A stretch of 64,000 bases of DNA from Porphyrobacter sp. IPPAS B-1204 (GTDB lineage: Bacteria > Pseudomonadota > Alphaproteobacteria > Sphingomonadales > Sphingomonadaceae), in contig RHGM01000001.1 of assembly GCA_003724185.1 (NCBI GenBank), positions 1,448,001 through 1,512,000 of the forward strand, read 5' to 3'. This document shows, one piece after another, positions 26,309-35,661 of the stretch. Position 1 is the first letter of the stretch; the number at the start of each line of letters is the position of its first letter. Below the pieces are notes generated by a model. It did not search any database, had not been told where the DNA came from, and was given only the letters and a program-made list of their open reading frames with translations. Made by a program: the position numbers and the translations under genes.

Positions 26309-26953
26309 ATGATGGCGAAAAGTCCCCTTGATCTGGTCCGGTGCGGCCTTCTTGCCGCAGCCCTGATCGCCGCACCCGCCCTCGCCCAGAGCGCGCCCGA
26401 ACGCGGCGTCTTTGTCGCCCAGATCGGTGACGGCAGCCGCGCGACCGTCGCGCAGACCAATTCCGACAGCTTTGCCCGCGTGGTGCAGGACGGGAACGAT
26501 AACGAGGTCGATCTCACCCAGGACGGCAGCGCCCCGCACCGCGCCCAGATCGCGCAAAAGGGTGATGGCAACGCGGTTGACGCACAGCAGACCGGCAACG
26601 GATCGACCGAACTGACACTGGTGCAGGACGGCAACAGCAATTCCGCCACGGTGCTCCAGCGCGAAGTCTCCGCCGCCGAACAATCGAGCGCATCCATCCT
26701 CCAGCGCGGCATCGGCAACAGCGTGATCCTTGTCCAGGACGGCAGCGACAATGACGCGACGCTCGAACAGCTGGGCGATGGCAACAGCATGGCCGTAACA
26801 CAGCTCGACAGCGGCAACCGCATCCTGTGGAGCCAGAGCGGGGACGGCCTTTCCAGCCCGACGATCACACAGACCGGCGGCGCCAATGTCCAGATCACGC
26901 AGACCACCGAGGGCGGCGCGCAGTTCATGCCGCCGCCTGGCTCAGGCGGATAG
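26309..26953 (+). CDS. csgB: CsgB-like minor curlin (candidate nucleator)
   Basis: A 214-aa curlin with a signal peptide (LLAAALIAAPALA-QSAP) and about 15 repeat strands of the Q-x-G-x-x-N type, much shorter than its four neighbours. The strand order is less regular and more charged (Arg, Lys, Glu), as in CsgB. The tail GGAQFMPPPGSGG is proline-rich and lacks curlin pattern; in E. coli the CsgB C terminus anchors the nucleator through CsgF. AAGGAC lies just before the ATG at 26309; ATG 26312 is an equally good start. Role as nucleator is inferred from size and position. Confidence 0.75.
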   Translation: MMAKSPLDLVRCGLLAAALIAAPALAQSAPERGVFVAQIGDGSRATVAQTNSDSFARVVQDGNDNEVDLTQDGSAPHRAQIAQKGDGNAVDAQQTGNGSTELTLVQDGNSNSATVLQREVSAAEQSSASILQRGIGNSVILVQDGSDNDATLEQLGDGNSMAVTQLDSGNRILWSQSGDGLSSPTITQTGGANVQITQTTEGGAQFMPPPGSGG

Positions 26954-26962
26954 GGCGCGGAC

Positions 26963-27733
26963 ATGATCCGGTCGCTCCGCCTTCGTGTCATCGGGCTTGC
27001 AACGCTTGCTGCAGGAGCAGCCTCTGCGGCGGCCGCGCAGGATGAGGGTGAGGCTTCGCCTGCCAGCCGCACCGAAGCGACCCAGATCGAAATGCCGGCA
27101 AATCAGGCCCAAACCGGGCCGGGCCGGGCCTATCTCGATAACGCCGCCCGCCCGGCCACGCCCGCCGCCCCGCGCCCCAGCCTGATGCAGGCCGGCAATG
27201 AGCAGATTTCGCGCCCGGACAGCCATGCCCCCGCCAGCCAGATCAGCGCCCGCGGCCAAGGCGGGCCGGGCATGGCGCAGCTGTCCAAGGCCGATCTTGA
27301 CGCGACCCTTGCCCAGCTCACCCCGGCGGAGCGCCGGGTGTTGCTGCAAGCCATCGAAGGCACCGACATCTGCGACAATCCGCCGAATGTCCCGGCGATT
27401 GTGGCGCTGTGCCAGACCCGGCTTGAAACGCGCTCATCCGATTTCGCCCGCCGTGCCGATCAGCCGCTGAGCGCCGAAGACCAACTATTGCGCGGCGATC
27501 TGGAAAGCAGCGTGTTGCCGAGCGTCGATCAGGTGATCGAACGGTTGGCGCGCGGCGGCGCATCGAGCGGGGATTTCAGCAACCAGGCCATCGCCTCGAT
27601 CGCGCTTGGCAACAGTGCCCCCGCCCCGTCCCGGCCGCGTAACGAGGAACAGCCCGATACGGCCAGCTTCGGCGAAGAAACGCAGGCGCTGATCAATGCT
27701 CTCATCAACCAGCTCGGAGGCCGTGCGCCATGA
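26963..27733 (+). CDS. unknown exported protein of the curli locus
   Basis: A 256-aa protein with a signal peptide (residues 1-25, cut near AAA-QDE). A Pro/Ala-rich low-complexity part (about 30-100) precedes a helical domain (105-215) with LSKADLDATLAQLTPAERRVLLQAIEG and two cysteines, Cys137 and Cys150, spaced 13 apart and likely disulfide bonded in the periplasm. I do not recognise the family. It lies 9 nt after the CsgB-like gene and overlaps csgH by ATGA, so it is made with the curli system and is a candidate for the missing CsgE-like adaptor or an envelope anchor. Confidence 0.65.
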   Translation: MIRSLRLRVIGLATLAAGAASAAAAQDEGEASPASRTEATQIEMPANQAQTGPGRAYLDNAARPATPAAPRPSLMQAGNEQISRPDSHAPASQISARGQGGPGMAQLSKADLDATLAQLTPAERRVLLQAIEGTDICDNPPNVPAIVALCQTRLETRSSDFARRADQPLSAEDQLLRGDLESSVLPSVDQVIERLARGGASSGDFSNQAIASIALGNSAPAPSRPRNEEQPDTASFGEETQALINALINQLGGRAP

Positions 27734-28089
27734 TCCTGTCAGCCCTGCCTGTGGGCGCGATCTCGCTTGCCCTGCTCTCTCATCCCACGGTGCCTGACAT
27801 GACCGATGATGCCCCTGCCCTCACCCTCGATGTGCGCGAGCATGACGGGATGATCGAAATCGAGCTGATCGGCCTGTCGCCGCGCGCGCAGGGTGTGAGT
27901 TATGCGCTGGAGGTGACCGGCAATTCGACCTCGCGGCATCGCGGATCGACCACGCTGGCAGCGGGCACGCGCGCGGTGCTTTCGACCATGCGGACGACGG
28001 CAGGCGAAAACTGGTGCGTGAAACTCACCGCCGAGGAAGAGGGCCGTGCACCCTATGAAATCACGCAGGGGCCCTGCGGGGCGGGATAG
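27730..28089 (+). CDS. csgH: CsgH-like curli chaperone
   Basis: A 119-aa exported small beta-sandwich protein. CsgH of alphaproteobacteria resembles CsgC and stops curlins aggregating in the periplasm. Supporting features are the alternating beta pattern SYALEVTGNSTSRHRGSTTL, then AAGTRAVLSTMRTTAGENWC and a final Cys near the C terminus (QGPCGAG); the two Cys could pair. The start ATG overlaps the previous stop (ATGA). The N terminus (ILSALPVGAISLALLSHP) serves as signal sequence. The start could also be the internal Met at TVPDM, but that would lose the export signal. Confidence 0.75.
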   Translation: MILSALPVGAISLALLSHPTVPDMTDDAPALTLDVREHDGMIEIELIGLSPRAQGVSYALEVTGNSTSRHRGSTTLAAGTRAVLSTMRTTAGENWCVKLTAEEEGRAPYEITQGPCGAG

Positions 28090-28092
28090 CGC

Positions 28093-29562
28093 CTAACGCG
28101 GGCGCGGAACCTGCGCCATGCCGGTCGCGCCCAGCCCGCGTTCGGGCGTGCTGATCTGGTCCATGTGCACCTTGCGCGCCGCCTTGGGCCGGGTGTCTGT
28201 CAGGCCGACGTTGAATTCATCATAGACCGGATCATAACTGATCGGCACGCCCTGCGCCTGCAATTCGGCGAGGGAAAGATACTGGTTGCCCGCCGCCGAA
28301 CCGCGAATGCGGGCGAGCTGGGCGGGATCGTAACGGTCGGCCAGCACCTCGACAATCGAGCCGACGCGCACCTTGAGGCCCGCCGGCGTCTGCTGGAAAT
28401 CGACCGCGCCTGCGGTCTTGCCGTCAACCCGGGTGATGAGCTGTGCCGTAACCTCGGGGATGGCGGGTTTGCTGGCGGGCGGCGCGGCAAGCGCGGGGCT
28501 GGTCGGCCGGGGAACGGCAATCGCAGCGGTTTTCGCCGGGGTCGGTGCCGAGGACGCGGCTGGCGTGGCAGGCGGCGGCGCTGCCGGAACAGCGGCGGGC
28601 CGTGCCGCGGGAACGGGAGCGCTCACCGGAGCGCGGGCCGCAGGCGCAGCAACCGCAGCGCTGGCTGCGACGGGCGCTGCAGCGGCGGCGGCCATCGGTG
28701 GCCGGGCGGCAGGGGCGCCCATCGTGGGGGGAACGGCGGACGGCTTGGGCGTCTGCGCGGCAGCGATGCGGGCAGGCGTCACCTGTTCGATCATCCCGCG
28801 CGCGGCAGGCATGGCCGGTATGCCCTGACCGACCGCAGGCGAAGCAGCGACAAGCGCCGTCGGCGCAGCCGGGGCTGAGGTAACCGGAGCCAGCGGCACG
28901 GGCGCCGGCAGTGCTGCTGCCCGGGCGGTTTCGGCGCGGGGGAGCGAAGGCGCCTCGTCAATGGCGGGCAAGGCGGCAGGCGCGATCACCGGCATCGCCT
29001 CGGCAACCACCGCAGCAGCCGCGACCGGAGCGTCGGGCATCGATGCCGGGGCAAGCACCTCCGCCAAATCCTCGGCCCCGCCTGTCACGGGTGTCACCAT
29101 CGGCGAGGTCGTCGGCGGGGTCGGCACGAAAGCCGGTGCCTCAGCCTCGCCCAGCGGCGCGCTTTCGGCCGCAACGGTGTCCCATTCGGGGCGATTGCCG
29201 GCGGGCATGGATGCCCTGACGGCGGGCAATGCCAGCGGTGCAGGTTCGGTCAGATCCAGATCGAGGATCGGGGCGTAGCGGACCCCTGCCAGCTGCGGCT
29301 TGACCGGGGCCAGGCCGGTCTTGACCAGCCCCAGACCCGGCTTGCCTGCAGGCTCCGGCGGGTCGTCAAAGCCGCCGTTTTCCACCCGATCACCAGCGCC
29401 CACCGACAGTTCGGGCATGGTGAAGGCCGCTAGCAGCGCCACACTTCCGGGCAGGAACCGCGTCAGTACCCGCCGACGCATCCGCTTCGGCCGCACGAAC
29501 GGCGCCGCACCATCGGTGCGGCCTTCGCCCTCGCCTGCGGAATTGTGTCGGTCTTGTGTCAC
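28093..29562 (-). CDS. TonB-shaped Pro/Ala-rich envelope protein
   Basis: About 489 aa, convergent with csgH (3-nt gap). Architecture: a short basic cytoplasmic part (KRMRRRVLTRF), one membrane helix (LPGSVALLAAFTMPELSV), a Pro/Ala-rich linker of about 280 residues, and a C-terminal folded domain (last 130 residues) with VDFQQTPAGLKVRVGSIVEV and DPVYDEFNVGLTD. This resembles TonB or other envelope-spanning proteins in layout only; no TonB C-terminal motif is seen. The GTG at 29562 is taken as start since GGGGG lies a few bases upstream; a TTG at 29574 and an ATG at 29481 are alternatives. Function unknown; location suggests a curli role. Confidence 0.65.
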   Translation of the reverse strand: MTQDRHNSAGEGEGRTDGAAPFVRPKRMRRRVLTRFLPGSVALLAAFTMPELSVGAGDRVENGGFDDPPEPAGKPGLGLVKTGLAPVKPQLAGVRYAPILDLDLTEPAPLALPAVRASMPAGNRPEWDTVAAESAPLGEAEAPAFVPTPPTTSPMVTPVTGGAEDLAEVLAPASMPDAPVAAAAVVAEAMPVIAPAALPAIDEAPSLPRAETARAAALPAPVPLAPVTSAPAAPTALVAASPAVGQGIPAMPAARGMIEQVTPARIAAAQTPKPSAVPPTMGAPAARPPMAAAAAAPVAASAAVAAPAARAPVSAPVPAARPAAVPAAPPPATPAASSAPTPAKTAAIAVPRPTSPALAAPPASKPAIPEVTAQLITRVDGKTAGAVDFQQTPAGLKVRVGSIVEVLADRYDPAQLARIRGSAAGNQYLSLAELQAQGVPISYDPVYDEFNVGLTDTRPKAARKVHMDQISTPERGLGATGMAQVPRPR

Positions 29563-29789
29563 AGTCGCCCCCAAGCCGCGGGTTATGTGCCGCTGTCGCG
29601 ATTCGGCAAAGAAGAATCATCCAAAATGGAGCGCGGCGCCCTGATGTTTCGTTAATGTTCCGTTACCACAGCCAACCCGCGCCCGCATCGGCAGGTCACG
29701 CCGCACCATGAGGCGGCTTTTGCCCTTCCCCCGAATCGCCCCTGCGCCTATCCGGGCCGGCTCGCCTGTCGGCGGGCAGGCAGGCGACC

Positions 29790-31211
29790 ATGCAACAGCT
29801 GACCACTCCTCAAACGCCCGGCTGGGGGCAGGAACTGCGCGCGACCCTCGGGATCGCGGGGCCGCTGGCGGCTGCCAATCTGCTGCAGATGCTGACCTAT
29901 GCGGTCGACGTGATCTTCATCGCCCGGTTGGGCGAACAGCAATTGGCCGGATCGGCGCTGGCGGTATCGCTGTTCGGACTGGTGCTGTGGGCGCTGACCG
30001 GCCTGACCGGAGCGGTCGCGCCGCTGATCGCCGAGGCAATCGGCGCGCGCGGTCCCGCATTGCGACCGGTCAGACGGTCAGTGCGGATGGCGCTGTGGCT
30101 GGCGCTGATCGCCGGGATCGGCGGCATGGGCCTGTGCCTGATGCTGGATCCGATCATGGCGATTTCGGGCCAGCAGCCGGGCATCCGCACGCTGGCGAAT
30201 GAATACAACAATGTGATCGTCTTCTCGATGGTGCCGATGCTGCTGGCAGGGGTGCTGCGCAATTTCGTCTCGGCGCTGGGACGCCCGATCTTTGCCACGG
30301 CGATCACGGGGCTTGGCATCTTCGTCAATGCGGCGGCCAATTATGTGTTCATCTTCGGCAAGTTCGGCGCGCCCGAAATGGGGCTGGCGGGCGCAGCCGT
30401 GGCGACGATCATCACCGCGTTTTTCACGCTGGGTGCCTATGTGCTGGCGATCCGGATGGACCGGCGGCTGCACCGCTATCACGTGTTGGGCCGCTTATGG
30501 GCGCCAGACTGGGCGCGGTTCAGACAGATCGTCGTGATCGGGACGCCGATTGCACTGACCATCACCGCCGAGGCCGGAATCTTCGGCGCGGCGGCGTTCC
30601 TGATGGGGCGGTTCGGCGCGGCGGAACTGGCCGGGCATACGGTCGCGCTGCAACTGGCGGCGCTCGCCTTTCAGGTGCCCTTCGGTGTCGGGCAGGCTGC
30701 GGCGATCCGGGTCGGTTACCACTATGGCGCACGCGATCCGGTGGGCGCGGGGCGGGCCGGGTGGGTGGCGCTGGCGATCGGCACCGGCTTCATGAGCCTG
30801 ACCGCAGGCGCGATGGTGCTGTTCCCCGAACTGCTGCTGCGCATCTATGTCGATCCCGACGCCGCCGCCAATGCCGCGCTGGTGGCGTTCGCGCTGCAAT
30901 ACCTCGTGCTCGCCGCTATCTTCCAGCTGGCCGACGGGGTGCAGGCGGTCGCCGCCGGCGCGCTGCGGGGCTTGCAGGACACCCGCGTGCCGATGTGGAT
31001 CGCGATCTTCAGCTATTGGGTGCCGGGGATCGGCATGTCGGTGGGGCTGGGGTTCTTCACCCCGCTTGAAGGCACCGGCGTGTGGATCGGGCTGGCGACC
31101 GGCCTGTTCTTTGCCGCCGCTGGCCTTATCTGGCGCTGGCACCGCCGCGAGGCCTTGGGGCTGACCCGGGGGCCGCAAGCGCTTTGGTCTTCTTCTTCGC
31201 CGGCTCCGTGA
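29790..31211 (+). CDS. MATE-family multidrug efflux pump (NorM-like)
   Basis: Inner-membrane cation-coupled drug/sodium or proton antiporter. 473 aa with twelve hydrophobic segments in two homologous halves; features include the first helix segment PLAAANLLQMLTYAVDVIFI, FNF-type interdomain loops and GVLRNFVSALGRP. Length is normal for NorM. The ribosome site is weak (GGCAGGCG). Its last 86 nt overlap the 3' end of the oppositely oriented mscS-like gene, an unusual convergent overlap. Substrate cannot be predicted. Confidence 0.9.
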   Translation: MQQLTTPQTPGWGQELRATLGIAGPLAAANLLQMLTYAVDVIFIARLGEQQLAGSALAVSLFGLVLWALTGLTGAVAPLIAEAIGARGPALRPVRRSVRMALWLALIAGIGGMGLCLMLDPIMAISGQQPGIRTLANEYNNVIVFSMVPMLLAGVLRNFVSALGRPIFATAITGLGIFVNAAANYVFIFGKFGAPEMGLAGAAVATIITAFFTLGAYVLAIRMDRRLHRYHVLGRLWAPDWARFRQIVVIGTPIALTITAEAGIFGAAAFLMGRFGAAELAGHTVALQLAALAFQVPFGVGQAAAIRVGYHYGARDPVGAGRAGWVALAIGTGFMSLTAGAMVLFPELLLRIYVDPDAAANAALVAFALQYLVLAAIFQLADGVQAVAAGALRGLQDTRVPMWIAIFSYWVPGIGMSVGLGFFTPLEGTGVWIGLATGLFFAAAGLIWRWHRREALGLTRGPQALWSSSSPAP

Positions 31212-32058
31212 TGTGATGCACTTCCTGCTGCGGGAAGGGGATCGAGATGCCCTTGTCGTCGAACCGGCGCTTCGACGCCTCGGTCAGCGCCCAAGTGAGG
31301 CCGAGATAATCCTCGGTTTTGCACCACACCCGCATGCCCACCGTCACCGCGCTGTCAGCCAGAGCCGCCACAAACACCACCGGCGCAGGCTCGTCCAGCA
31401 CCCGGATATCGGCATCCGCCAGCGCCAGCAGTTCGCGGCGCGCCTCGTCGATGTCGTCGTCATAGCTGATCCCGATCAGCAGTTCGAAGCGCCGCGTCGG
31501 CATCCGCGAGAAATTGATGATCGGCTTGTTCCAAAGCTCGTTGTTCGGGACCATCACATATAGGCCGTCATATTGCAGCAGCTCGGTGGTGAACAGGCCG
31601 ATGGCCTGCACCGTGCCGGTGACGGTGCCCGCCGTGACCGCCTCGCCAACGCGGAATGGCCGCTGGATCAGGATCATCACACCAGCCGCCACATTGGACA
31701 GAGTGCCTTGCAGCGCCAGACCCACCGCCAGCGCCAGACCGCCCAGCGCCGCGATGATGCTGGTGGTCTGCACCCCGAACTGGGTCAGCACGGTGACGGC
31801 CACCACCACCCACAGCGCATATTTGATGATGTTGCTGAGGAACTTCGCCACAGTCGGCTCGATCCGGCCTGAACGGGTCAGGGCGCGGTCGGCCCCTTTC
31901 GACAGCAGGCGGGCAAGGATCACCCCGATAACCAGCACCGCCACGGCACCGATAAGGTGGGGGATGCTCTCGCGCAGCCACAACCAGGCCTGCGTCGCCA
32001 TGTCGATTTCCTCGCTGAAACCAGCGGCAATACGGGGCGGCAGTTTGGGGGCGGTCAT
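31126..32058 (-). CDS. mscS: MscS-family mechanosensitive channel
   Basis: Small-conductance mechanosensitive channel of about 310 aa that releases solutes on osmotic downshift. Three hydrophobic helices near the N terminus; the pore-lining helix has the classic Gly/Ala pattern ALGGLALAVGLALQGTLSNVAAGVMIL, followed by RPFRVGEAV and VPNNELWNKPIINFSRMPTRR. Start MTAPKLPPR at 32058 is chosen for AAAGGAG 11 nt upstream; the open frame runs further but upstream residues are not family-like. The Lys/Ala-rich tail overlaps the MATE gene. Confidence 0.92.
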   Translation of the reverse strand: MTAPKLPPRIAAGFSEEIDMATQAWLWLRESIPHLIGAVAVLVIGVILARLLSKGADRALTRSGRIEPTVAKFLSNIIKYALWVVVAVTVLTQFGVQTTSIIAALGGLALAVGLALQGTLSNVAAGVMILIQRPFRVGEAVTAGTVTGTVQAIGLFTTELLQYDGLYVMVPNNELWNKPIINFSRMPTRRFELLIGISYDDDIDEARRELLALADADIRVLDEPAPVVFVAALADSAVTVGMRVWCKTEDYLGLTWALTEASKRRFDDKGISIPFPQQEVHHITEPAKKKTKALAAPGSAPRPRGGASAR

Positions 32059-32208
32059 CGGGGGAAGTGCTCCTTTGGCGTCGGGCGGCGCTCGATAACC
32101 CAGCATCGCGCCGCTGGCCACCCCGAGCCCGAAAACTTGCGCGGGGCGAAAATTTTTTGGGTGCGCAGGGGTTGATTCATTCCGCCCCCGCGACCAAATG
32201 CCGCTGCG

Positions 32209-32235
32209 TTGGCACTCTCGGACGGAGAGTGCCAA
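32209..32235 (+). promoter_or_regulatory. CIRCE heat-shock operator
   Basis: Perfect inverted repeat TTGGCACTC (32209-32217) and GAGTGCCAA (32227-32235) separated by exactly nine bases, the CIRCE layout (consensus TTAGCACTC-N9-GAGTGCTAA). HrcA binds it to repress groESL; predicted regulation of the next two genes. It lies 34 bp before the groES start. Confidence 0.96.
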
Positions 32236-32268
32236 GCAAACTCATTCATCCAAGGAAAGGTCATTACC

Positions 32269-32556
32269 ATGGCATTTCGTCCGCTGCACGACCGCGTTGT
32301 GGTCCGTCGCATCGAAGCCGACCAGAAGACCGCTGGCGGCATCATCATCCCCGATAGCGCCCAGGAAAAGCCGAGCGAAGGCGAAGTCATCGCCGTTGGC
32401 GAAGGCAACCGTGACGACGACGGCGACCGTATCCCGCTCGACGTCAAGCCGGGCGACCGCGTGTTGTTCGGCAAGTGGTCGGGCACCGAAGTCAAGATCA
32501 ACGGCGAAGACCTGCTGATCATGAAGGAAAGCGACATCATGGGGATCGTCGGCTGA
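32269..32556 (+). CDS. groES: co-chaperonin GroES
   Basis: Lid of the GroEL folding cage, 95 aa, normal length. Opens [14 protein letters not shown], carries the mobile loop [14 protein letters not shown] that contacts GroEL, and ends SDIMGIVG. The start at 32269 is taken because it matches the family start and has AAGGAAAGG upstream; the open frame extends earlier through the operator. Under the CIRCE site and 56 nt before groEL, so the pair is a heat-shock operon. Confidence 0.98.
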   Translation: MAFRPLHDRVVVRRIEADQKTAGGIIIPDSAQEKPSEGEVIAVGEGNRDDDGDRIPLDVKPGDRVLFGKWSGTEVKINGEDLLIMKESDIMGIVG

Positions 32557-32585
32557 AGCCGCTGAACCCACCTATCTCTTTCTAA

Positions 32586-34244
<1,659 letters not shown>

Positions 34245-34362
34245 CCGGATAGCGGCCCGGCCAGCCATGCTGGCCGTGCTCGCGCCGGTCCGGCCAGCGG
34301 AGCGAAGCTCCGACTGACGACTCTGGCTTTGCCCGAGTCCGCCCCAAGCACCAAAACACAGA

Positions 34363-34395
34363 AAACCCAGGCGGAGCGATCCGCCGGGGTTTTTC
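34363..34395 (+). terminator. rho-independent terminator of groESL
   Basis: Stem AAACCCAGGCGGA / TCCGCCGGGGTTT (one mismatch) with a GCGA loop followed by T-run, about 120 bp after groEL. Confidence 0.88.
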
Positions 34396-34501
34396 ATTGG
34401 CTTACGCGCCTGTCAGATGTCCGCTTTCGGGCGTTCGCGTGATGACCCCTAATGGCCGCATTTGGGTGGGAAGGCGAATGGCGGCTTTGCAGCCGTCACG
34501 A

Positions 34502-35101
34502 TCAGATCACCTTGCACTTCTTGAAACTGAACGGCCGCGCGACACCGGCAGCTTTCAAGGCATCGCGCAATTCGCCATGGACGAAAATCACGTCGATAAT
34601 AGCAGGATCGATCCACATGGCTGGGCCTTCGAGTGCCGCCGCTTCCACAACCAAGTCACCATCATTCGGCTGTTGGGGTACCCAGACATCGTCATAACCG
34701 CTTGCGAGACGATAGACCTTTTTAGAACCCTGCCAAACGAACGCTTTCTTTTGATTGCCGAAATTGATGCAAAACCATTTATCGCCGATCGGAGTCTTGC
34801 GATCTTTGCGATGGACCACGGTCGGGTAAAAGCCGGCGCTGCCCATGTCGAACCTGCGCATCACCTCGACCATGCCGCCGGAAGCGACCCAATACGTCCC
34901 TGCAAAGAATAAATCCGGCAAAGATGTGTAGCTCCTATCGGACTCCGGGCTGACGTAGATCTCAGGCGGGAAATGATCGGCTGGCAGAGCTTCGCCATGA
35001 TCGTTTGCCCGCCCCGCCTTCAGCGCAAACTGCAGCTTTGGACCTGATAGGCCGTCATCGAAGCTGTGTGTAATGAACCTCAGCATCCGCGGGTCTCTCA
35101 T
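34502..35101 (-). CDS. Imm11-like immunity protein (orphan)
   Basis: About 199 aa. The style matches the DUF1629/Imm11 family of immunity proteins (an opening LRFITHSFDDGLSGP, a central GTYWVASGGMVEVMRRF, and an ending DALKAAGVARPFSFKKCKVI). Such proteins protect against polymorphic toxins, but no toxin gene lies next to it. Start ATG at 35101 is chosen; the ATG at 35086 or a GTG at 35134 are alternatives. Ribosome site weak. The gene is flanked by the groESL terminator and 527 bp of non-coding sequence. It has no cotranscribed partner. Family assignment is by eye. Confidence 0.5.
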   Translation of the reverse strand: MRDPRMLRFITHSFDDGLSGPKLQFALKAGRANDHGEALPADHFPPEIYVSPESDRSYTSLPDLFFAGTYWVASGGMVEVMRRFDMGSAGFYPTVVHRKDRKTPIGDKWFCINFGNQKKAFVWQGSKKVYRLASGYDDVWVPQQPNDGDLVVEAAALEGPAMWIDPAIIDVIFVHGELRDALKAAGVARPFSFKKCKVI

Positions 35102-35505
35102 CACAGCGCTTGCCCAGATCGTGCGACTGCCCACGCTTTTCCCCCCACTTCCGCTTCTGCTTTGCCCCTGAGCGGGCCGACCTCCAATTTACAAAGTGAT
35201 AAGGCGCGAGCGCGAGCCAATCCAGTCGAACTTGGTTGAGAGAGGTGTTTGAAGCAATGACCGAAACGGGGTCGCTTCCCGAACGGCAGCTTTGCGGTTG
35301 AGCGGCGCAGATCGCGGGCTTTGGCGGCGGTTTTCCTACGCGGCGCGGCGCTGCTACACTGAGCTCCCGGCTCTTTCCCATTGTTCTGCCCGGCCTGCGA
35401 GGCCGTCTGACCCGCGAGGCGCAATAAAGGCCCCCGTTCCCCTGTCCGTCCGCCTCGCGGATTCAGGAACAGGTCACTGTAATTGCTGAACATCTTCAAC
35501 TAGAG

Positions 35506-35530
35506 CAAAGGTGACAGGGTGTCACCTTTG
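35506..35530. repeat. perfect 11-bp hairpin with GTCACC units
   Basis: CAAAGGTGACA (35506-35516) and TGTCACCTTTG (35520-35530) with a GGG loop. The unit GTCACC recurs immediately after (35530-35536), so a tandem-repeat-like origin is possible. No T-run follows the hairpin, so it is not an obvious terminator. Role unknown. Confidence 0.6.
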
Positions 35531-35572
35531 TCACCTTCGGGGCTGTTCGCAAGGGCAGTGTTTGCCTGGGCC

Positions 35573-35654
35573 GGCGCGGCAATCCATGGTATGACACAGC
35601 GACGGGGCGCAGGTTCGGTCCATGGATTGCTTCGCCTTCGTCTCGCAATGACGA
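35573..35654. repeat. interspersed palindromic repeat, copy A (degenerate left half)
   Basis: Left half reduced to GCGGCAATCCATGG near 35575-35589; right half CCATGGATTGCTTCG then CTCGCAATGACG (ending 35653). Between the two CCATGG blocks is a variable spacer of about 30 bp. It has the same plan as copy C at 44987. It lies just past the stop of the NmrA-like gene. Confidence 0.65.
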
Positions 35655-35661
35655 ATTTTGG

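Larger units (their letters stand above)
35135..35661. other. 527-bp non-coding stretch with repeats
   Basis: No gene is supported (open frames here lack ribosome sites and have arginine-rich low-quality translations). It holds a perfect palindrome at 35506-35530, an aggregate of GTCACC repeats (35495-35535), and a copy of the interspersed palindromic repeat described separately. Confidence 0.5.

Noticed and set aside
35101..35499. Minus-strand frame of 132 codons left of the NmrA-like gene
   Set aside because: Low-complexity Arg/Ala/Gly translation, no ribosome site, overlaps the Imm11-like gene's start region.
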